64,000 nucleotides of DNA. It comes from Psychroflexus aestuariivivens (GTDB lineage: Bacteria > Bacteroidota > Bacteroidia > Flavobacteriales > Flavobacteriaceae). A program made the position numbers and the translations under genes. The DNA is taken from positions 310,001-374,000 of the forward strand of contig NZ_RQVT01000050.1 of assembly GCF_004010055.1 (NCBI RefSeq). Direction: 5' to 3'. Below are positions 28,153 to 36,732 of this stretch, piece after piece. The stretch's first letter is position 1. The number at the start of each line of letters is the position of its first letter. A model generated the notes under the pieces. It worked only from the letters and a program-made list of their open reading frames with translations. It did no database searches and was not told where the DNA came from.

Positions 28153-29007
28153 ATGACGAAAACTTTAATTTATATTATTGGAGCCGGTAGAAGCGGAACA
28201 ACTTTATTAGATATAATGCTTGGTAATAATTCCAATAGTCTTAGTTTGGGAGAAATAAATAGGTTTTTTTTAAGGGAGGGAAAACCGCCTAAACGAGAAA
28301 AGTCATCTAAAGTTTCGACATTTTGGAGTTCATTCAAAAATCAATTTGACCTAAACAACCAAAACGATTACAACTATTTAAATGACTTATTCAAAAATCA
28401 TGAATATCACACAAGTTTATACAAATCTATCTCACAAAATTCTGATTCTGAATATATAAAATTGCTTAGGTTACAGTATGATTTACTTTATAATCAAACC
28501 GATGAAAATGTTATTGTAGAATCTTCAAAATATCCAGTAAGAGCAATTAATTTGTCTAATTACGTAAATAAAGAAAAGTTTTCAATAAAATACATTTACC
28601 TAAAGAAAGATCCTGCAAACGTGGTCAATTCTTTTCAAAAAAAGAATTTGGAACAACCTTCAAAGGGTTTTTTTAGTGCGAATATTTACTATTTAACAGT
28701 CAATTTGATTTGTAATATTTCAATAGCATTACTGAAAAAGCGTGGACACAAAGTATCGGAAATTACTTATGAAAATCTAACTAAAGACACAGAAAATACT
28801 TTAGTGAAAATACAGAAAGATTTAGATTTGGATTTAACATCATTGATAGGTAAAATAAACAAAAAAGAAAAACTGAAAACAGGATTTTTATTCGATGGAA
28901 ATAGAATTAGACTTCAAGAAAGTATAACTTTGCGACATTCAAAAAAACCTAAAAAGGATATAAAATTTTATTTCACTAGAATTTTAAATTACATAATATA
29001 CAGATAA
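28153..29007 (+). CDS. Sulfotransferase (PAPS-dependent)
   Basis: A 284-residue enzyme with the P-loop-like 5'-phosphosulfate motif YIIGAGRSGTTLLD at residues 7-20 and a 3'-phosphate motif IYLKKDPANVVNSF near 153-166. These two bind PAPS in the Sulfotransfer family. It probably transfers sulfate to a sugar of the exported polymer, as in many marine bacteria. Its stop is directly followed by the ATG of the sugar nucleotide dehydrogenase. Base composition is notably AT-rich. Confidence 0.85.
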   Translation: MTKTLIYIIGAGRSGTTLLDIMLGNNSNSLSLGEINRFFLREGKPPKREKSSKVSTFWSSFKNQFDLNNQNDYNYLNDLFKNHEYHTSLYKSISQNSDSEYIKLLRLQYDLLYNQTDENVIVESSKYPVRAINLSNYVNKEKFSIKYIYLKKDPANVVNSFQKKNLEQPSKGFFSANIYYLTVNLICNISIALLKKRGHKVSEITYENLTKDTENTLVKIQKDLDLDLTSLIGKINKKEKLKTGFLFDGNRIRLQESITLRHSKKPKKDIKFYFTRILNYIIYR

Positions 29008-30318
29008 ATGAAAATAAGCGTTTTTGGATTAGGTTACGTAGGTGTAGTTTGCTCTGCTTGTTTTTCTAGAGAAGGACATAAAGTAATAGGTATTGACATC
29101 AATGAGACTAAGGTTAACCTAATTAATAATGGGAAATCAACAATAATAGAAAAAGGATTAGAAGAACAAATTACTGAATCAGTAAATAAAGGTTTGCTAA
29201 ATGCAATTTCAGATAGCAAAAAAGCAGTTTTAAATTCTGAAGTATCTTTTATATGTGTTGGGACACCAAGTCTTTCAAATGGTGCTATAAATCTAGCCTA
29301 TATTTATGAAGTAACAAAGCAAATTGCTGAAGCCATAAAGGTTAAAGATAGCTTTCATACAGTTGTTATAAGAAGTACAGTTAAAATAGGCACTTTAAAA
29401 ACATGTATAGAAATAATTGAAGATATTTCTGGAAAATCTTTTGGAAAGGATTTCGGATTAGTTTCAAATCCTGAATTTCTCAGAGAAGGAACAGCAATGA
29501 GTGACTTTTTTAATCCACCTTACACAATAGTGGGCACAAATTGTGAGAGAAGTGAAAAACTGATGACTAGCCTTTATCAAAATATTGATGCGCCAATTCA
29601 CTATATAAAACCCGAAGAAGCGGAAGTCATAAAATATGCGAATAATAATTTCCACGCTATGAAAATTTCTTTCGCAAATGAAATAGGCAATATTTGTAAA
29701 GAAAGCAAAGTTGATGGTCATGTAGTTATGGATATTGTATCCAAAGACACCAAATTGAACTTATCACCATATTACCTAAAACCTGGATTTGCTTTTGGAG
29801 GTTCATGCTTACCAAAAGATGTTCGCGGACTAACACAACTTGCAAAAAGCTTAGATTTAAAAACGCCTTTATTATCCAGTCTCTTAAAAAGTAACTTTTA
29901 TCAAATAGAACGCGGATTAGAATTAATTCTAAATACAAATAAAAATAAAATAGGATTTTTAGGTTTTGCATTTAAATCTGGAACAGACGATTTACGAGAA
30001 AGTCCTCTGGTTTCAATCATAGAAACTCTGATCGGCAAAGGCTACGATTTAAAAGTTTATGATGGTAATGTCCATTTGTCTTCACTATTAGGTAAAAATA
30101 AAGACTATATCAATAACCATATACCACACATTTACAAATTACTAAAGGAAGATATAAATGAAGTGATTGAAGAGTCAGAGGTTATTGTAATCGGAAATAA
30201 TTCAGAAGAATTCGCGACTATTTTGCCGCAAATACCCGAAAGTAAAATTATTGTCGATTTAGTTAGAGTTGATAATCAAAAAACATCAAAAGGAAATTAT
30301 ATTGGAATTTGCTGGTAA
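29008..30318 (+). CDS. GDP-mannose 6-dehydrogenase-like (AlgD/UDP-Glc dehydrogenase family)
   Basis: A 436-residue NAD-dependent enzyme that oxidises C6 of a nucleotide sugar to a carboxylate. The N-terminal Rossmann motif FGLGYVGVVCSACFS is at 6-20, catalytic Cys267 lies in FGGSCLPKD, and the C-terminal half has GTDDLRESPLVSIIETLIGK. The protein follows the Pseudomonas AlgD pattern closely, including VSFICVGTPS, VSNPEFLREGTA and a terminal GICW, so GDP-mannuronate is the best guess for the product. UDP-glucose as substrate cannot be excluded, and the UXS-like gene nearby would need UDP-glucuronate. Confidence 0.87.
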   Translation: MKISVFGLGYVGVVCSACFSREGHKVIGIDINETKVNLINNGKSTIIEKGLEEQITESVNKGLLNAISDSKKAVLNSEVSFICVGTPSLSNGAINLAYIYEVTKQIAEAIKVKDSFHTVVIRSTVKIGTLKTCIEIIEDISGKSFGKDFGLVSNPEFLREGTAMSDFFNPPYTIVGTNCERSEKLMTSLYQNIDAPIHYIKPEEAEVIKYANNNFHAMKISFANEIGNICKESKVDGHVVMDIVSKDTKLNLSPYYLKPGFAFGGSCLPKDVRGLTQLAKSLDLKTPLLSSLLKSNFYQIERGLELILNTNKNKIGFLGFAFKSGTDDLRESPLVSIIETLIGKGYDLKVYDGNVHLSSLLGKNKDYINNHIPHIYKLLKEDINEVIEESEVIVIGNNSEEFATILPQIPESKIIVDLVRVDNQKTSKGNYIGICW

Positions 30319-31495
30319 ACACATTTTAATAGTGATAGAAAATTTGCCGGCTCCTTTTGATAGAAGAGTGTGGCAAGAAGCGTCTACATTGAAAGAAAAC
30401 GGCGCTAAAGTATCTATTGTTTGTCCCAAAATGAAGGGTTACGATGAGTCTTATGAAGTCGTGGATGGTATAGAAATTTATAGACACAACTTGAAAGAAG
30501 CTAAAGGCGTTTTAGGCTATTTATTAGAATATTCACAAGCTATTTTCTGGGAATTTGTACTAAGTTGGAAAATTTATTTCAAGAACAAGTTTCATGTAAT
30601 TCAAGGTTGTAATCCACCAGATCTAATTTTTTTCACAGCTCTTTTTTTTAAACCTTTTGGTGTAAAGTACGTGTTTGATCATCATGACATCAACCCAGAG
30701 CTTTATATCTCTAAATTTGAAAAGAAAGGCTTTTTCTATAAGTTAATGCTACTTTTTGAAAAGTTAACTTTCAAAACTGCAAATTTCTCAATAGCAACCA
30801 ACCAATCTTATAAAAAAATAGCAATAAATCGGGGTAAAATGAACCCAGATAAAGTGCAAGTGGTAAGAAGCGGACCTAAACTAGATCGGTTGAAACTATT
30901 GGATCCTATAGAAAAATATAAAAAAGGGAAAAAATATTTAATAGGCTATATCGGTGTTATTGGTGAGCAGGAAGGTTTAGATTTATTATTGGAGTCGGCA
31001 GCTTACATTATATCAAAAAGAAAGGACGTCCACTTTGGAATAGTTGGAGGTGGTACTCATCTAAAAGAAATCCAGGAAATTTGTTCTAAAATGGGCTTGG
31101 ATGACTACTTTGACTTTTATGGCAGAGTCGATGATGAAACGATGTTGAAAGTCTTAAACACAGCAGATGTATGTGTGAATCCTGACAAGCCTACAGCTAT
31201 GAATGATTTGTCTACGATGAATAAAATTATGGAATATATGGCTTTAAAAAAGCCTATTGTTCAATACACATTGAAAGAAGGAAAGTTCTCAGCAGACAAA
31301 GCCTCACTTTATGCTAAAAATACAGATCCAATCGACTTTGGTGATAAAATCATTCATCTACTAGACAATCCAGAACTTAGATCTGAAATGGGTAATTATG
31401 GTTATGAAAGAGTTTTAGATAAACTTTCGTGGGAATTTGAGAGTAAAAAATTAATTAATCTATATAGAAAAGTTTTTAATATCACAAAAAACTAA
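30302..31495 (+). CDS. Glycosyltransferase family 4
   Basis: A GT-B enzyme of about 397 residues. ENLPAPFDRRVWQEA in the N-terminal domain is characteristic of a GT4 subgroup in polysaccharide loci, and DLSTMNKIMEYMALKKPIVQ marks the donor site. No ATG lies near the N-terminus. TTG 30302 puts the start ten residues before the conserved N-terminal strand and overlaps the preceding gene by 17 bases. TTG 30269 is a longer alternative. Confidence 0.87.
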   Translation: MEFAGKHILIVIENLPAPFDRRVWQEASTLKENGAKVSIVCPKMKGYDESYEVVDGIEIYRHNLKEAKGVLGYLLEYSQAIFWEFVLSWKIYFKNKFHVIQGCNPPDLIFFTALFFKPFGVKYVFDHHDINPELYISKFEKKGFFYKLMLLFEKLTFKTANFSIATNQSYKKIAINRGKMNPDKVQVVRSGPKLDRLKLLDPIEKYKKGKKYLIGYIGVIGEQEGLDLLLESAAYIISKRKDVHFGIVGGGTHLKEIQEICSKMGLDDYFDFYGRVDDETMLKVLNTADVCVNPDKPTAMNDLSTMNKIMEYMALKKPIVQYTLKEGKFSADKASLYAKNTDPIDFGDKIIHLLDNPELRSEMGNYGYERVLDKLSWEFESKKLINLYRKVFNITKN

Positions 31496-31647
31496 AAACT
31501 TCTCAGAAGTTGTCAATAAATCACTCTTCAGAAAATAATACTATTTATTTAGACACCTAAATTTATTTTTTTAACGATAAAGGCTTATTTCAATCTACAA
31601 AATGCTTAAAATTGTAATCTGAGTAATTTTCAGAGCAAAACGAATTT

Positions 31648-32634
31648 ATGAAAAGAGTTTTAATCACAGGTGCAGCTGGATTTTTAGGTTCTCACCTATG
31701 CGATAAATTTATTGATGAAGGTTTTTATGTCATAGGTATGGACAACCTAATTACTGGTGATTTAAAAAATATTGAACATCTTTTCAAATTAGAAAACTTC
31801 GATTTTTATCACCACGACGTTAGCAAATTTGTACACGTCCCAGGCGATTTAGATTATATTTTACATTTTGCTTCACCAGCAAGTCCGATAGATTATTTGA
31901 AAATTCCTATTCAAACTTTGAAAGTCGGCTCTTTAGGTACGCATAATTTATTGGGTTTAGCAATGGCAAAACAAGCCCGACTTTTGATTGCCTCAACTTC
32001 CGAAGTTTATGGCGATCCACAAGTGCATCCTCAATCAGAAAATTACTTCGGAAATGTAAACACCATTGGACCGCGAGGCGTTTATGATGAAGCAAAACGA
32101 TTTCAAGAATCCATAACCATGGCGTATCATCGTTTTCATGGTTTGGAAACCAGAATAGCCAGAATATTCAATACTTATGGCCCAAGAATGCGACTGAATG
32201 ATGGTCGAGTTATTCCTGCTTTTATTGGTCAGGCTTTGCGCGGCGAAGATTTAACCGTTTTTGGCGACGGTTCACAAACCCGCTCTTTTTGCTATGTCGA
32301 TGACCAAATCGATGGCATTTACCGACTTTTGATGAGTGATTATTCCGAACCTGTGAATATTGGCAATCCGCATGAAATCAGTATTTTAGACTTTGCCGAA
32401 GAAATCATAAAATTGACTGGAACTGACCAAAAAATAAGATTTGAAGCTTTGCCAAAAGACGATCCAATGCAAAGACAACCGGATATTTCTAAAGCTAAAG
32501 AAATTTTAGATTGGGAACCAAAAGTAAATCGTGCTGAAGGCATGAAAAAAACTTATGATTATTTCAAATCCTTATCAAAAGAGGAGTTGCACAAAAGCGC
32601 TCATAAGGATTTTTCAGAACACAATAGAAAATAG
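31648..32634 (+). CDS. UDP-glucuronate decarboxylase-like (UXS) SDR enzyme
   Basis: A 328-residue extended SDR protein. The NAD motif [11 protein letters not shown] is at 7-17, the active-site YDEAK comes within [12 protein letters not shown], and the UXS-typical stretches [25 protein letters not shown] and [15 protein letters not shown] are present. UXS converts UDP-glucuronate to UDP-xylose. It is clearly less AT-rich than the genes just upstream. The sugar-phosphate transferase gene follows after 4 bases. Confidence 0.88.
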   Translation: MKRVLITGAAGFLGSHLCDKFIDEGFYVIGMDNLITGDLKNIEHLFKLENFDFYHHDVSKFVHVPGDLDYILHFASPASPIDYLKIPIQTLKVGSLGTHNLLGLAMAKQARLLIASTSEVYGDPQVHPQSENYFGNVNTIGPRGVYDEAKRFQESITMAYHRFHGLETRIARIFNTYGPRMRLNDGRVIPAFIGQALRGEDLTVFGDGSQTRSFCYVDDQIDGIYRLLMSDYSEPVNIGNPHEISILDFAEEIIKLTGTDQKIRFEALPKDDPMQRQPDISKAKEILDWEPKVNRAEGMKKTYDYFKSLSKEELHKSAHKDFSEHNRK

Positions 32635-32638
32635 TTGA

Positions 32639-33991
32639 ATGAAACCAAAAAGTGGACGATATTCCGGATTGCTTCGACCGATTTCTTATTTCATAGATAT
32701 TGGGATTTTGGTGTTTTTAGCTCAGCAGTTTCAGTTTGACCCAGTCACCTATTTTGTTTTTTGTTTTTATATTATTTTATCATGGATATTACTATCTCTA
32801 AAATCTGATTTTTACGAAATTTATAGATATACCAAAGTCACGCGTATTTTTTCATTAACCTTTTTGCAGGCTGTTTTATTCATGCTTATTATTTTCGCTT
32901 TTTTCGGTTTTTATAATAATTTGGCAAGAGATCCTTCTAGAATTTTCCTGTATTTAGGAAAATCTTTTGGACTTATTCTATTCTTCAAACTTTCCGTTTA
33001 TTATTTACTGAAAAGTTATAGAAAAGATTTAGGTGGAAACTATAGAACCACCATCATTATAGGTGAAAATTCGAAAACCAAACAGTTAAAATCTTTTTTT
33101 GACAGCACACCAGAATACGGTTATCAATGTGAAAGGATGTTCGATGTTCGTAAGGATAAAATTACTTTAGAACAAATTTTCGACTATATTAAAACCAATG
33201 AAATTGACGAAATTTATTGTTCTATCGCAGAAATAAAAAATGTAAATCTTAATGAAATTATAGATTTTGCAGATAACAATCTAAAGGTTTTGAAATTCCT
33301 TCCAGATAATAAAGATATCTATTCACGGCAGCTCAATTATGAATATTACGGATTTTTACCAATCTTATCTTTACGCCGAATTCCAATAGATGAATCTATC
33401 AACAAGTTTATCAAAAGATTTTTTGATATTGTTGTATCTGTCTTGGTTTTGGTGCTTATTTTGTCTTGGTTAGTTCCAATATTAGCAATTTTCATTAAAT
33501 TAGGTAGCAAAGGTGCCGTCTTTTTCAAGCAAAAAAGAAATGGGCTAGATTATAATGAATTTTATTGCTATAAGTTTAGATCTATGAAACCGAACCCCGA
33601 AGCAGATTTGCATCAGGTAAGAAAGAACGACGAAAGAGTTACCAAAATTGGCAAGTTTCTACGCAAAACCAGTATGGATGAACTTCCACAGTTTTACAAT
33701 GTACTGTTAGGAGATATGAGTGTAGTAGGACCACGTCCACATATGGTTAGCCACACGCATATGTATGCAGAAAATGTAGACAAGTTTATGGTTCGACATT
33801 TCGTAAAACCCGGAATTACAGGGCTTGCACAAGTTAGTGGTTTTCGTGGTGAAGTTGAATCTGACGAGGATATTGTGAATCGTGTGAAATACGATATTTT
33901 TTATTTAGAAAATTGGTCACTCTTACTTGATGTGAAAATTATGTTCCAAACAATTTATAATGCACTTAAAGGTGACAGAAAAGCCTATTGA
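32639..33991 (+). CDS. Initiating polyprenyl glycosylphosphotransferase (WcaJ/WbaP-like)
   Basis: A 450-residue integral membrane enzyme that loads the first sugar phosphate on undecaprenyl phosphate. There are four N-terminal membrane helices, a soluble Rossmann-like middle part, and the catalytic C-terminal domain from about residue 260: KRFFDIVVSVLVLVLIL, YKFRSM, RKTSMDELPQFYNVLLGDMS and VVGPRPHM. This layout fits the full-length WcaJ/CpsE group, usually transferring glucose phosphate. It ends the locus and is the step that starts repeat-unit assembly. Confidence 0.92.
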   Translation: MKPKSGRYSGLLRPISYFIDIGILVFLAQQFQFDPVTYFVFCFYIILSWILLSLKSDFYEIYRYTKVTRIFSLTFLQAVLFMLIIFAFFGFYNNLARDPSRIFLYLGKSFGLILFFKLSVYYLLKSYRKDLGGNYRTTIIIGENSKTKQLKSFFDSTPEYGYQCERMFDVRKDKITLEQIFDYIKTNEIDEIYCSIAEIKNVNLNEIIDFADNNLKVLKFLPDNKDIYSRQLNYEYYGFLPILSLRRIPIDESINKFIKRFFDIVVSVLVLVLILSWLVPILAIFIKLGSKGAVFFKQKRNGLDYNEFYCYKFRSMKPNPEADLHQVRKNDERVTKIGKFLRKTSMDELPQFYNVLLGDMSVVGPRPHMVSHTHMYAENVDKFMVRHFVKPGITGLAQVSGFRGEVESDEDIVNRVKYDIFYLENWSLLLDVKIMFQTIYNALKGDRKAY

Positions 33992-34124
33992 AATAGTTTC
34001 ATTAATTAAACATCTTAAACTTCATACTTATTGCTATAAAACAATTTTAGTCCAATTATTTAATTTTATGTCTTTAAATTTCATACATTAGATTTATTTT
34101 AGCATTTTATTAAGAAATATCCAA

Positions 34125-36527
34125 ATGAAAACATTCTTCTCTTTTATCATTTTTTTTGGTTTTGCCTTGTTCTGTAAAGCTGGCAATCCAAAGATTGACA
34201 GCTTAAAAGTAGAGCTCAATAATACAAAAGTTGACACTTTAAAAGTCAAATTACTCAACGATATCGCTTATGAATTCATTAACGTAAGTTTCGACAGTAT
34301 CTTGCCTTATACTCAGAAAGCAATAGACATTTCTAGAAAAGTTGATTATCAAAAAGGAGAAGGAGTTAGTTTCAGACTGCAATCTATTTATTATTTTTAT
34401 TTAGGACAACCAGAAATATCCACCGAAAAAATAAATCAATCCATTGAAATTTTCGAATCTATAGAAGATTATGAAATGCTTGCCAAAACTTATAATAATT
34501 ATGGCATTTTACTTAAACATTTTGGAGATTACGATTCGGCACTACAAAAATTCAAACTGGCTAGATCATTTCATGAAAAATCAGACAATTTGCAAGGCGT
34601 TCTTGATAACCTCATCAATGTTTCTACAATCTACTCAGAAAGAGGTGATCTTGAAAAAGCCTCAAATTTATTAGATCAAGCTTTGGAAGTCAACAAAAAG
34701 TTGGAAGATAAAGCTTCTTACGCTGCAATTGTAAGTTCACAAGGCGTTATCGCAGAATATCATGGCGATTTCAAACTGGCTAAAGAAAAGTTTAAAGAAT
34801 GTCTAGAATTATTCAAGGAAATGAATCGAACGCGTTCTATAGTTGGAACAAATAATAACCTGGCCAATATCGCTAGGAAACAAGGTTATTATCTCGAATC
34901 TATCACCTACTTTGAAGATGCCTTGGCGGCGGCTAGAGAAATTAATAACCCTAGATTAGAATCTATTATTTTGAATAACCTAGCCAATAATTATTTTAGT
35001 CTGAATGAAGACGATAAAGCACTTGAACTATATATTCAGTCTTCCGAAATCACAAAAAATATTGATATAAATACCTATGCTTCAACTTTAACTAATATTG
35101 CTATGATTGAAGAAAACAAAAAAAACTTTGACAAAGCAATAAAAAACCTTCAAGAAGCCTACGAAATTTTCGAAAAACAAGATAGAAAATCAAATATTGC
35201 ACTCAACCTTCATGCACAAGCATCCATAAAATATGGACAGGAAAGTTATACAGAGGCAAAGGGTTTACTTAAAAGAGCTGAAAGAATAGTCAATAAAATT
35301 AAAGATGAATACACTTCGACACTAATTTTTTCAAGTTTAGCCAGAGTCTATCAGAAAGAAAATAAAATAGATTCTGCTTATTACTATAGTAAAAAATCCT
35401 ACGATATAGCAAAGACAATTGGCGCACTACTAGAACATTCAGATTCCTCTAAATTACTTTACGAAATTCATAAAGCGAAAGATGAACCTGAGCAAGCCCT
35501 CAAATATTTAGAAACACATCTAAAGTTAAAAGACAGCTTGTTTGATAAAGAAAAAAGCAGAGAACTTGGCAAACTTGAGGCTGAACTCGGTTTCAAAAAC
35601 CTTACAGAAAAACTGAATTACGACAACGATAAGAAATTACTCAAAAAACAATTGCAAGTTGAAAGAAGAGAAAATTATATTATTTACCTAAGTATTGTTT
35701 TAGGCGTATTGTTACTACTTACTATTTTGTTACTTTTTCATAGAAGAAATAAAAATGAAACCAATAAAATATTACTTGAGAAAAATAAAGAAATTCAGAT
35801 TAAAAACAATAAACTCAATGAGTCAAACGATCAAAAAAACAAGCTCTTTTCAATCATTTCTCACGATTTAAGAAGCCCTTTGAATAGCCTAAGTCAATTG
35901 TTTGATTTATACAATAAAGACCAACTGGAAGAAAAAGAAATCAAAGCTTGGTTGCCAGAAATCAACAAAAATATAGAATCTACAAAACTGCTAATAGATA
36001 ATTTGCTCAATTGGGCTAGCGAATCACTAAATCAATCTAATATTGAAAAACAAGAATTAAATCTTTTTCAGGAAGTACAGAGTAAAAATAATTTTTTCGA
36101 TTCAAACTTGAAACAAAAAGGGGTAAAGATTATCAATAAAGTAGATGAAAACTTTGAAATTTTTATTGATCAAAATTCATTGAAAATAGTACTGAGAAAC
36201 CTCATTTCAAATGCTATAAAATTTACCGACATAGGTGATAAAATCACCATTTCTGCAATTCATAAAGACGGTTTTGATAGAGTTTGTGTCCAAGACACAG
36301 GTTTAGGTATGAGTCAAGAAGTTGCAGAAAGTTTATTCAAAAAAAATAATCTTGTTTCTGCAATTGGCACAAAAGCTGAAAAAGGCAAAGGTATTGGAAC
36401 CTTACTTTGTAAAAATTTCATTGAAGAAAATGACGGTTTAATTTGGGTAGATTTTACAGAAATAGACAAAGGTACTCGCATCTGCTTTGAAGTGCCATCC
36501 AAACCAGACACAAACAGCGACATTTAA
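34125..36527 (+). CDS. TPR-containing sensor histidine kinase
   Basis: An 800-residue kinase. A signal peptide is followed by about ten tetratricopeptide repeats (residues 30-480) facing the periplasm, one membrane segment near 517-539, a coiled coil, then HisKA with phospho-acceptor His580 in SHDLRSPLN. The HATPase domain follows, with NLISNAIKFT, DTGLGMS and GKGIGTLL. Such hybrids of TPR sensor and kinase are common in Bacteroidota. No response regulator gene is adjacent, so the partner is elsewhere. Its position right after the polysaccharide locus hints at, but does not show, a regulatory link. Confidence 0.9.
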   Translation: MKTFFSFIIFFGFALFCKAGNPKIDSLKVELNNTKVDTLKVKLLNDIAYEFINVSFDSILPYTQKAIDISRKVDYQKGEGVSFRLQSIYYFYLGQPEISTEKINQSIEIFESIEDYEMLAKTYNNYGILLKHFGDYDSALQKFKLARSFHEKSDNLQGVLDNLINVSTIYSERGDLEKASNLLDQALEVNKKLEDKASYAAIVSSQGVIAEYHGDFKLAKEKFKECLELFKEMNRTRSIVGTNNNLANIARKQGYYLESITYFEDALAAAREINNPRLESIILNNLANNYFSLNEDDKALELYIQSSEITKNIDINTYASTLTNIAMIEENKKNFDKAIKNLQEAYEIFEKQDRKSNIALNLHAQASIKYGQESYTEAKGLLKRAERIVNKIKDEYTSTLIFSSLARVYQKENKIDSAYYYSKKSYDIAKTIGALLEHSDSSKLLYEIHKAKDEPEQALKYLETHLKLKDSLFDKEKSRELGKLEAELGFKNLTEKLNYDNDKKLLKKQLQVERRENYIIYLSIVLGVLLLLTILLLFHRRNKNETNKILLEKNKEIQIKNNKLNESNDQKNKLFSIISHDLRSPLNSLSQLFDLYNKDQLEEKEIKAWLPEINKNIESTKLLIDNLLNWASESLNQSNIEKQELNLFQEVQSKNNFFDSNLKQKGVKIINKVDENFEIFIDQNSLKIVLRNLISNAIKFTDIGDKITISAIHKDGFDRVCVQDTGLGMSQEVAESLFKKNNLVSAIGTKAEKGKGIGTLLCKNFIEENDGLIWVDFTEIDKGTRICFEVPSKPDTNSDI

Positions 36528-36732
36528 AAAATAGATTTTTTTCTGACCAAAAATTTCGTCTAGAAATTTGTTACCAATATATTGAAACTGAAATATGTTG
36601 AATTCAAAAGCCATCAGTTTAATAGGTGTGCTTTCAAATAAAAAATGCAATATTAAAATCTGTATTTAAAACATCCTTGTAATCTCTTGAATTTGTGAAT
36701 ATTTCAATTTTACGAGAATCTAAATGTAAAAA

